A DNA stretch of 64,000 bases from Notospermus geniculatus (taxonomy: Eukaryota; Nemertea; Pilidiophora; Heteronemertea; Lineidae), in the NCBI GenBank assembly GCA_002633025.1, contig NMRB01000963.1, positions 13,733-77,732 on the forward strand, given 5' to 3'. The translations under genes were made by a program, and so were the position numbers. The stretch's first letter is position 1, and each line of letters opens with the position of its first letter. This document shows, in pieces, positions 26,201 through 34,176 of the stretch. The notes below the pieces were generated by a model. That model had not been told where the DNA came from. It did not search any database and was given only the letters and a program-made list of their open reading frames with translations.

Positions 26201-29200
26201 ATGAAACAGAATAACTTTATTATTACTTTATATCTACTCCACCGATGTTTGTGTCACTCTATACCTTTATACACCCATCTTCAACGATCTATATTGTAAG
26301 CGTAGAAAACGAGTGATGGGGTGACCGCTTAACAATCAGTAGAATTTCTATTGTTCGCTCCACGCTCGCACTACTTTCCAAGATGGAAACCTAGCGCCGC
26401 TACTAGTGGTGATATGATTGACGTCATTGCACATATCGCCACCTAGCGTCAAGTTTGTTTCAAATCTTGAAAGTATTGCTTTATTTGCAACTGAAGTACC
26501 AGTCGTCCTTATTCCACAAATTACGGATTCCCCCATAATGGTTTTGCAAAAGTAACTAATGACAAGAAAAACACTCACCATGTTTGTTACGTTATCCAAG
26601 TCGCCGTGTCTGGCACTCGAGATGAACTTCTCCCCAGCTTTTCGGTCCTCAACATCCTGAGTCGCTGGAAATAAACAAAACGCTTTTAAAACGATCCTCG
26701 CTGCTTTCGGTAGAGCGGCTGCCATCGCAGAGAATACCGTTACTTCGGCGCAATTGTCAGTTGATTTCACAAGCCCGTATTGTACTTTGCATTTTTACAA
26801 GTAGGGCCTATGCTATTGGTAGAATATTAATTTAGTCTGACACACAATATCTACATGTCACAGCTGTGGAAAATGTGATCAACATGAATTCTTTTTTGTG
26901 TCGTATTGATTTATTCAATTGATAAAGATCTCCATTTCAGTTGAAATAAACAACAGCTGTCGTATCAAGCATATCATTCGGCTGAATCAGGTCCAAGGTG
27001 ATTTACGCATATGCTGTGATAAAAATGTACAAGTAAATGGTGAGCAGTACATGACCTTGATGACAAGTAGGTCGTCAAGTGACCTTGATGTTTTAGTAGG
27101 TCAACATGTGACCTTGATGTGTGAGTCAGTCAGCAAATGACCTTGATGGGAGAGTAGGTCAGCAAGTGACCTTGATGTTTTAACAGGTCAGCATGTGACC
27201 TTGACAGACCAGTAGGTCAGCAAGTAACATTGATGTGTTAGTCAGTCAGCAAGTGACCTTGATGGGACAGTAGGTCAGCAAGTGACCCTGATGTGTCAGT
27301 AGGCACCCAAACTCACCTTCAATTAAATCTCTTATCTCCTGATTGTTGGTGACATGTTTCGCCATCTGTCCCTCTCCGTTGATGATTCTGACATCGGCAT
27401 TGTGTTGCAGGAGAAGTGTTACCACATCCTAGAATCCAAGCAGAGAGCTTTTAAAGGTGTCTCTCGATTTGAGTGTTCATGTGCAGGTTGGCCATTGAAA
27501 TCTATTGTCAGTCATTGTGCCACTGGTCTCCGTGCAACGCCATGAGGAAACCAAAACCGCGAGTTGCCCATTGCCTCTGAGAGCCAACTTGCATGAGAAG
27601 ACTCCCAACAGAATATCAGAGGGCAACTTGATCAGAATAGACTTCTAACATGTTAACACTGAACACAAGAAGATCATTTGATACCTACCACCCTGGCAGT
27701 GTAAGCAGCTTTGTGGAGAGGCGTATCACCAGAATCATTTATCACATTCACGTCAGCACCATGCTGGAGAAGGGAAAAGCATCGGTCGTAATCATGACTG
27801 GTACAGGGGCAACAAAAGCCAAAATATTGAACACGGCTGCACAAAAATGGCCAACTTAGTTTTATTCTTTCAATACACTTACACTAGTTAGCACTTTTAC
27901 TGCATCAAAATGTCCAAAGTAACTCGCCAGATGTAATGGTGTCCAGCCTTTGTTGGATTTATTATTTCCTGAAAGAGATAAAATACAATGGAATGTTACC
28001 AAACTTTGTTTTTACAGTCGGGTCGGTGAATTAGGTGGTACCATCATACCAGCTGACTCTGACAAGGGGACCACAGTCCCAAAGGGTACCTCAGTAGACT
28101 CTATTGAGGTACCCTTTGGGATAGAGTGGTCCATGTTCTCTTAACACTTTCACCGCCAAAAACGGAAATTTCCGTTTTTTTCCGTTTTTTTGTGGTTTTT
28201 GCACAGTAATATAGATGGCAGTACCATGAACAACTGGAGAAAATTTCGTGAAGATCGGTCAAATGGTTTTGGAGTAACATCGTTTTGAAATATCCGTTTT
28301 ATTGGAGAATGCATTACATGTACGTAATATGGCCGCTAATGCATTTTTCTAATTTTTTTCTGATATTCGTGGAAAAAATGAAAAACGGCCTTATTTACAG
28401 ACTATGTTCATAAAAGTTTCGTACTGATAGCAGATATATTGGTATCAAAATGAAGCTTATGACTTCCTTGTTCTGGTGGTATATTGTGTTAGGAGTTATC
28501 CCTTCCTGTATCGAGATACTTTGTATTAAAATTAGGTAAATGGTAAAAAAATGTTGAAAAAAGTCTGGCGGTGAAAGTGTTAATAGAGGGGTTCCACTGT
28601 AGTTTGTACCGGTACTTAAACTTGATTCTGATGATGCAATCAGACAGACTGCGAGGATCATATAAATCACTTTTGAAATTTCCTTAGAGTCAAAACTGAT
28701 GTTGCAACTCAGGTATTATGAACTTGCTGCCAAATCCAAAATAAGAAGGATGAGTTGACATTACTGGACGTGTCCTACTGACAACAAAGTGCATTGGCAC
28801 AAGATGACACAGAGAGATTCCACAAGGGCCTACAGGTCGAAATCAAATGCCCCAATACCAATACCAATTCAAAGTCCAGAGTACCGTAGACAAAAAGATA
28901 TCTGCACTGACAATTATGAATCAGTTCCACATATATGTCGTCAGGTCACACGACGCATCATTCATGTAATTGTACTTTTTGTAGGCTAATTGATCAATTA
29001 CAGTCATGAATGTTTCATAACGTGAAAACAGTGTTCTAGCCAGGCCAGTTTCGTAGGTCAAAATTCAGAGGTCATTTTACCACCCTGTTCAAATTTTTAA
29101 CAGCCTGTTTAAAAATGTAACTTGCAATGCAATTTCTATTACTCCACCCTTGAAGTTCACTCCCACCCTGTTTGAAAATCCAGGGCCTTAAAATCACAGG

Positions 29201-29771
29201 AAAATGCAATCATCCCATCCTGTTTGGAAAAATTTCTGGCTAGAACACTGGAAAAGACAAAACAGAATTTCATGTAGAAATCAGTTTTATCTCATTGAAA
29301 ACATCACCAGAAAACACCCAGGTTAGACTAGACATAGAATCTCCAATCAAAAATGTGCAAGCGGAAAACCTTGGTACTGAATTTGTCGTGTGCCCTCGGG
29401 CATGGCACTCTGCCCTCATGTGGACTCCACTTCCAAATAACACCAACAGTTGTAGAAGGTCACTTAGGATGCAGTTCCAGTACAGCCAAGAGGGATTGAA
29501 CTCACTACAAGCAATGCTGAAGCTGTTCACTTCACTGTCACCTCACCTTTTCAGGCAGTTCTAAGTTAGCAACAAAGCTGATAATTGCAGCAGGGAACAC
29601 TCAGTCACAACATCAACCACTGCTACACCACTCACACTCCTTACCTCTGCAATTCACATTTGCTGCGGGTTTGGCATCATCTCCAACAATTAATACTTCT
29701 GCCACCCTTGCACTGTTCCCATGGCGAGCCTGGTACAGGAGCTCTTCATCTGGATTATCGAACTCCATCAT
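14237..29771 (-). CDS. OSBPL1A: Oxysterol-binding protein-related protein 1, long form, N-terminal half
   Basis: Thirteen phase-consistent minus-strand exons: 29771-29645, 27968-27883, 27763-27689, 27428-27317, 26664-26579, 25849-25705, 25348-25236, 25023-24883, 24719-24621, 24465-24340, 23882-23777, 14773-14670, 14411-14237; 498 codons. The start MMEFDNPDEELL has an in-frame upstream stop. Residues ~1-225 are ankyrin repeats (KGWTPLHLASYFGHFDAVK, DKFGNTALHCAAYRGHKE), then a PH domain (FLRGWKGLWVVLERGVLSYF), a coiled coil, and an FFAT motif DDEFYDCDDD near residue 490. ORP1L is a late-endosome sterol sensor that binds Rab7 through the ankyrin repeats and the ER protein VAP through FFAT. Order and length match the vertebrate protein. 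The ORD lipid-transfer domain is absent from the window and should lie to the left. Intron 11 is ~9 kb. Confidence 0.9.
14774..17171. other. Intron 11 of the ORP1-like gene, proximal part
   Basis: Contains a mariner-like end at 14905-14990 (CAGTGGAACCTCTCTATTTAGG). It also holds a diverged tandem duplication of about 145 bp (15045-15340; ATATCCTTTGGATAGTTGAA and ATATCCTTTAGATTGTTGAA) and a 27-bp minisatellite at 16564. The 139-codon minus frame at 15841-16260 has no family resemblance and is left uncalled. Confidence 0.5.
16564..16747. repeat. 27-bp minisatellite, 7 copies
   Basis: The unit CAGCCAGTTGACTCTCTATG plus GGTTCTT repeats at 16564, 16591, 16618, 16645, 16672, 16699 and 16726. Only the first unit differs (GGCTCT) and the last diverges at its end. 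Because 27 is a multiple of three and the unit has no stops in several frames, long open frames appear on both strands; these are by-products of the repeat, not genes. The array lies in the large intron of the ORP1-like gene. Confidence 0.9.
17172..17452. mobile_element. Foldback element with ~15-bp target duplication, copy B
   Basis: Same family as 12527-12801. The arms (about 17238-17328 and 17338-17432) are inverted copies with the CCTGAAGAAGACCCC..GGGGTCGAAA core. The left flank word GACAAAAATTGACACACAATAT is shared with copy A. AAATGTCAAAGGAAC occurs on both sides (about 17174 and 17436), giving a second candidate 15-bp duplication of unrelated sequence. The arms differ slightly from copy A (for example CACACTAGATTTCAG near the loop), so the copies are separate insertions. 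Confidence 0.7.
17453..21099. other. Large intron, repeat fragments only
   Basis: A remnant of the GC-tailed repeat lies near 17805-17850 (ACCCCCCCCCAGCAAAAAATCG). Minus-strand open frames between 18323 and 19265 have no recognised similarity and no consistent splicing. Between 19860 and 20330 the phrase ATGGGTTCAA recurs with variants, probably an old SINE. Nothing else is recognised. Confidence 0.4.
21100..21288. repeat. MITE with AGTGAACACCTCC inverted ends
   Basis: The left end carries ACAGTGAACACCTCCGAATAG and the right end CACTATACGGAGGTTCTACTG, imperfect inverted repeats. Internal copies read CACTATGAG-type and GTTCACTATA words. The terminal TACTGTA resembles Tc1/mariner-class MITE ends. 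No coding capacity. Confidence 0.5.
21338..21469. repeat. Foldback MITE, TAGGGAATTTTCGCAAAG ends
   Basis: The left TAGGGAATTTTCGCAAAGCC is mirrored at the right by GGCTTTGCGAAAACTCCATA. The arms continue through CGAAACGTCAACGCGAACG. They are about 48 bp with a few mismatches, and the loop is ~35 bp. Compared with 6786-6907, the outer ~20 bp are similar (TAGGGA..TTTCGCAA), placing both in one family. Confidence 0.65.
22035..23060. other. Intron with mariner-like repeat, otherwise empty
   Basis: The 22035-22205 segment has inverted phrases TCTCTACTGAGGATTTAGGG and CCTCAATAGAGAGGTGTCC of the GGACACCTCT family. The remainder is AT-rich intron with many TAGGCCTA words and no gene or other repeat recognised. 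Confidence 0.45.
23111..23136. other. Poly-G/N/poly-C junction, probable assembly scar
   Basis: A run of G, one undetermined base and a run of C meet here. A G-run meeting a C-run at an unknown base is a common result of unresolved homopolymer sequencing. Length across this point is unreliable. It lies in an intron, so the ORP1 model is unaffected. Confidence 0.7.
24011..24211. repeat. MITE with TACTGTAAACTGTGAAATTT ends
   Basis: The left end TACTGTAAACTGTGAAATTT and the right end AAATTTCACGGTTTACAGTA are inverted repeats. The interior is rich in TTTTCGCG and CGCGAAAAT words that pair with each other. It lies in the intron between exons 10 and 11 of the ORP1-like gene. TA termini fit a mariner-type duplication. 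No coding capacity. Confidence 0.75.
25140..25216 (-). repeat. tRNA-derived SINE head, minus strand
   Basis: On the minus strand: CTGTCGGAGTGGTTCAGTGG (A-box-like), CCTGTCACCTCTGAGG, then GGTTTGATCTCC (B-box-like). The CCTGTCAC anticodon-loop word matches tRNA-Asp(GTC). Several copies across the window share it, and the anticodon stem is no longer complementary, so this is a SINE and not a working tRNA. It abuts exon 7 of the ORP1-like gene. Confidence 0.65.
27062..27306. repeat. ~29-bp tandem repeat of paired AGGTCA half-sites
   Basis: About eight or nine units of the form AGGTCAGCAAGTGACCTTGA plus ~9 variable bases. Each unit contains AGGTCA and TGACCT as an inverted pair with a 5-bp spacer. 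The array sits just downstream (on the gene's strand) of exon 4 of the ORP1-like gene. AGGTCA is the nuclear-receptor half-site; any function is speculative. Confidence 0.8.
28077..28121. repeat. Perfect 17-bp hairpin, part of a split mariner-like element
   Basis: TCCCAAAGGGTACCTCA pairs perfectly with TGAGGTACCCTTTGGGA across an 11-base loop. The flanks (GACCACAG and GTGGTCC) extend the pairing imperfectly. Together with TAATAGAGGGGTTCCACTGTA beyond 28580 it reads as one mariner-like element interrupted by the TTAA-flanked insertion at 28145. Confidence 0.7.
28145..28579. mobile_element. 435-bp TTAA-flanked piggyBac-like MITE
   Basis: The left end CACTTTCACCGCCA and the right end TGGCGGTGAAAGTG are exact inverted repeats. 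TTAA flanks both sides (28141-28144 and 28580-28583), the diagnostic piggyBac-superfamily target duplication. The interior is AT-rich with CCGTTTTTTTCCG and no transposase. Removing the element leaves TTCTCTTAATAGAGGGG, which joins the two halves of the surrounding mariner-like repeat. Confidence 0.85.
29029..29250. repeat. MITE with CAGTGTTCTAGCCAG inverted ends
   Basis: CAGTGTTCTAGCCAG at the left is matched by CTGGCTAGAACACTG at the right. The interior contains repeated CACCCTGTT-type words (CCACCCTGTTCAAATTTT, CCACCCTGTTTGAAAATCC). It lies in intron 1 of the ORP1-like gene. No coding capacity. Confidence 0.75.
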
Positions 29772-30983
29772 ACTGTCTCAGCCCTGTTTGATTCACCTGT
29801 TGTCAGAAATTCTGTCACCTCCTCCTTGAGCGCCCTTATCCCAAAATCTCACAGGGCAAGGAACAAAAAAGTCCTGAAACAACTGTCTGGAAGAGAATTG
29901 AGTTAGAAAATGAGCCCATGCATAGTAGAGGCCAGTACGGTAGGCCTGTGCTTGAATCAGGGCAGGCCTCCATCAGCTCTCCGTAGGCTACTCCGTCATG
30001 CCACTGCCATAGGCCTAAAGCTCCTCCTATCCTAGGCTATTAAAAGTACGGTAAACTGGTAAAGGACATGTCCTAGGCCTAAGCATGAAGGCGCCTATGG
30101 TATGGCAAGACAGGCCCAGGCAAGCTAGCCTTGTGTTGAGTGTGTGTGTTATGTAATACTAGGCCTAAGCCTACTGCACTCTGTGCGTACTAGCCTATAG
30201 ACTAGGCCTAGTATTGTGTACTGTAGCTCATGAGCTATACGTGTACTGTCATGACTGTAGTCATCGACATGGTATGGTAGTGTGTACTTGTGTAAACTGC
30301 CTATTTGGCTGTGTATTTTGTCAATGTTTGACAGTGATTTTAGTTCACAATCTTCCCACAATGACTTATCATGTTCAACATACAAAATAATCGCGGTCTG
30401 TTGCATAACTAACCGTCATCACTGGCAGAAATCGGGAAAATAAAGGGCCAGCTTTTTCATGTTTTGCAGCCAGTGGGATGAATCACGTGACTTCCAGGAA
30501 ATACGTTGTTTGCGTTGTTCCGTGATAGACTGGAGATTCTGGCCTCCACCCCGCCCTGAAGCCTGGGTCTGCTGCCCAACGATAGATGGCGCCTAAGGCA
30601 AGGCGAACTGAGCCATCTTTCTGTCCAACCAGTGAGGGAGGGGCAAAGACAGCGACACCACTGTAGAAGGAGCAATAGCACTCGACAATCCTCAGAGGGG
30701 GAATGGGCTTCATACTAAAACTGAATTGAATTGAACTAAATGTATGACCAAGTGCCTATCCTAAGCACAACGCAAATACAATCGGATGTCCTTGGATAAA
30801 TTTTATTCACAAACAAAACCAGTACAATCTAATCAGTATATTGTATGTTATACATGGACGGAAAGTTCACATATGACGAAGCAAGTCATAATACAAGTAG
30901 GCCAACAGACTTTCAGTCATTCTACAGCGCAAATTTGCAAGTCCTCCAGGGGTTTTGTCAAAGGGCCAAAAGTCTCTCTATGC
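29772..30983. other. Region between ORP1-like start and KLHDC9-like end
   Basis: This should contain the ORP1L promoter and any 5' noncoding exon. No TATA box was convincing. A GC-richer patch at 30475-30720 is a candidate promoter area. The stretch 29920-30230 is dense in TAGGCCTA-type words. No coding exon recognised. Confidence 0.4.
30802..30807 (-). other. Polyadenylation signal AATAAA for the KLHDC9-like gene
   Basis: On the minus strand AATAAA lies about 180 bp past the KLHDC9-like stop codon (30984). It is the first canonical signal after the stop. Confidence 0.5.
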
Positions 30984-32238
30984 TCACAAGACTTTCAACC
31001 TGAACATTTCACCATGAACAAAATTACGTTCTCCGATCCCTCCGTGAATAAAAACATTCTCACCATCAGTCATAGTGATGTGACCAGCACGACCAACCTC
31101 CGTCAAGCCTAACTTATAAACATTGAGCACTGGCTTGAATTTCAAAAGATAGGCTTCACTGACGGGGTATCTGCTCCTTCCATCAAATGTCTCCCCGCCA
31201 TGAATGAACAAGGAACCATGCCCTTCGATTCCTATCTGATGTTTCCTACCACAGGGCAATTTCGGCATCGATTTCAACTTTAATGCATCTATTTTTGCAT
31301 CAAGAGAACTTAGAATACTGGCCGTCCGATGATCGTGTGTTCGTGAGTAACCTGCATGTTGGTCAATCAGTTTATCATCCCGTCCTCCTACTATGACCAG
31401 CCGCTGGCCTATCATATTCGCAGTGTGACCCGAGCGGGACGCCACACCCATTGGGTAATCTCGATAGTGGCAAACACCCCGCCCCAAGTCCACGGTCATC
31501 AGAAAAGCATTTCCTGCACGACGTTGCATTCTCAAGCTGCCTTCTCGCCCGATGATTAAGATTTCGTCTTTTGCCATCAAATTTGCCGTAAAAGAGCTTA
31601 AACCAGCTCCAACGGGGAAACCACTGGTCGCCATGGCTTTCCAATTTCCTTTTTCAACATCATAAACATGGGCATCGCTTGTCCTTGCTTTCCCATCCCA
31701 CCCACCAATAAGGACAAAGTACCTGTCACCAAGGACGACGGATGCATGGTGACTTAAGGAGGGAGAGCCCGGAGCTGTTATTTCTTCCCAAGTTGCACTT
31801 CCAAGATCAAATCTGCAAATCGAAAATTTTCATTTTAGAGAACTTCCAAAGCTTCATGTTAGGTGACTCAAGAGAATGTCAACTTTGAAATAAATTAAGT
31901 TTTGAAATATTTCTGCAGGCGATTCATCCAAAACATCAGGTCCAGTCTTCGTGCAACATTACGGCGGCCAGGAAAGTCAGCAAAATCCTGATTATGTATC
32001 CAGAAAGTCTCCACTGGATGCTGGGATTCTGTTTTGATGGATCATTTCTGCTGATTGACACCTACCTATAAAATCTATCGGAAGGTGACGTGCTTCCCCT
32101 GACAGCGATACCACCATGAATGTACCATGATCCACGGATGAGGCTGCCAACATGGTGGGCTATGGCAGGACCAGAGGAACTCACAGTCTCCCAGGACAAG
32201 AGGTTTGGGGCTGGCTTGAGGAGTGTTGGCTTTGACAT
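30984..32238 (-). CDS. KLHDC9: Kelch domain-containing protein 9-like
   Basis: Two minus-strand exons: 32238-32066 from ATG, and 31812-30984 to the stop. They join in frame (TAT AG|A TTT) to 333 codons, close to the 349 of the human protein. Kelch-type blades are visible as GSWYIHGGI, YFVLIGGWDG, EILIIGREGS, RLVIVGGRDD, SLFIHGGETF and NVFIHGGIGE. The arrangement GREG..RSGH..GGRD follows KLHDC9 rather than longer BTB-kelch proteins, and no BTB domain is present. Kelch propellers bind partner proteins; the cellular role of KLHDC9 is poorly defined. The ATG chosen is the first in the exon; an upstream coding exon entering in phase 0 cannot be excluded. The gene is divergent from the ZNF800-like gene. 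Confidence 0.8.
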
Positions 32239-32247
32239 GGGAGCCCG

Positions 32248-34176
32248 CTGAAAAGAGATGAAATAGAAGGCATAGTGTCAGAGACTAATTAAAAAGCTAC
32301 AACACCATAATGGAGCTATACCATTAGGTGAGCTTTGAGACAAGACTCAACACCTACCAGTAGCTACCGGTAAAAAGTATGAAGTGCCAGAGCAAGGTCC
32401 AATCAAATTCTCCGTTGCCATGGGACCACACCCACCCCATCAATAAGTCACATTAGTTTACGGTAATGAGAAGCAATTTTATCAACGATGTTGTTTTCTG
32501 CCCACAGGGTCCACCCCAGGCAACATCACACATAGTATGGAGCATTTTGATTATTACATTACTGAATACAGTCAGTGAACTATGTAGGCTAGTCCATGAC
32601 CATGTACAGATGACTACACCACCATGACTACACATCCATTCCATGAAGACCAAAATGACAGCTACACATATTTACTGATCAGTGATCACTCATTGTCGGA
32701 ATTGTAATGAAACCTATGTTATCATTTACTTTGATATTATATCTTCAACAACTGCAACGCTGGATATCATGTCATGTTTCCAAAAGCAAAATTTCGGCGA
32801 AAATAAGGAAGGGTTCTTGACAAAGACACCCACTCCAGCTACACCATCCGGTGGCGCCCTCTATTTCATGGTCTTTGTCTAACCATAATTCCTTTCGTCA
32901 TCAGAATCCGTACGATTTTCTCCGCCGAAAATTACGTCCCAAAAGCAGGCAATCTAAGGTCAATGTAAGTTGCGATTCCTCGATTTAATCATTGTAGTCA
33001 ACGTAATAATGTCTCTAGCACCTGTTTGTGGGAGTTTTGTGCCGTCAGATAGTTTGGAAGCGGGAAAAACCGTGTCACAACCGGAGCGGTCTTCGCATCC
33101 TGTCTCTGCTCATCCGGTTGGTTGTGACGTGCGGAGCAAAATTTTCGTCGTAAATGCGATTCACTTTTGTACAAAATTCTCCATCCGTATTCAATATAAG
33201 TGTCAAACACAATCGCCATGTTCCACCTAATGACATTATGAAAAAGTATTCATGAAATCGGAGCCGAAATTTCGTGTGTTTTGTAGAGAAAATCGACTCC
33301 GAACTTGGGTTTTGGAGAAGGCGGCGCCGTCCGCTGTACAGACGTCATCGAGTGGCCATGTTTCTCCGTCTCTCGTTGGGCGGCGGGAGGAAATTTTCTC
33401 CGCATCATGGTCTGCTGTCGTTATTCGAAAGTCATTTCTACTCCTCCCACTGTATTTAAAACCCGTCAAGAGCAACATTTTTGACTAAGACAAGTTTTGA
33501 ATTTGTCTCTTTTTTGATTGGGAATGCTGATAAAACAACTGTGTGGTGTACAACTGAGTTGACATTGATTTTGTGTTGATGAGCAATCCATGTCCTCCAG
33601 CACGTCCGTGTCCTTTGTCAGTGATGACTGGATGCTGAGTGATGGATGTTGGCTGAAAATAAGCTACTCTCACTCTCAATTTATTATTTGGTTTTATGTA
33701 CGATTATGAATATATGATGCAAAACAGTTTTTGGAGGACATTTCTCAAAGACTTCAGTATTTTTTCATTCATGGTTATTTCTTAGAAGTTTAATATATCG
33801 TAAATCGTAAAAAGTTAGGCTTGTAAATTTACTTTTGTATTTTGTATGTAGGAACTCAACTAACTGAACTGTTTGATGTGCAATAACATTGAGTCTTGAC
33901 TTGATTTGAAACAAGTTGTATTCTCTTCTCTTGTATTGGGTTTCTTTCTTAATTCTTAATTTTGGTGAAAACAACTTTTTTAGAATTTTAAGTGGAAATT
34001 GATGTAAAGAAATTTACTACTACTTGCATTGCACTATTATCATTTACTATCAAGAAAACGAAATGGACTAGCCATACAATGGTCTCACTCTTATGACAGG
34101 GCAAAAAAGATGAGACCTATGTCATTCTTGTCCCAAAATCATGAATTTTGCTCACCTGTCTTCTCTTTCTTTTCAG
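32248..34176. promoter_or_regulatory. Divergent intergenic region, KLHDC9-like / ZNF800-like
   Basis: About 1.9 kb separates the two starts. The segment 33050-33420 is relatively CpG-rich (GGCGGCGCCGTCCGC, GGGCGGCGGGAGG) and is the likely promoter area for one or both genes. The ZNF800 coding exon begins right after an acceptor (CTTTCTTTTCAG), so at least one noncoding exon should lie here. Open frames here are not supported as proteins. Confidence 0.45.

Noticed and set aside
26348-26770. 140-codon frame containing MAAALPKAARIVLKAF before ORP1 exon 5
   Set aside because: Only 26664-26579 matches the family and fits neighbouring phases; the rest is intron read through.
27062-27306. CRISPR-like array
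   Set aside because: Units are contiguous with no distinct spacers, and the DNA is animal nuclear sequence.
34141-34176. Upstream in-frame ATG giving a 906-codon ZNF800
   Set aside because: The 36 bases look like an intron 3' end (pyrimidine tract and TTTTCAG) directly before ATGGAGG, so the start is placed at 34177.
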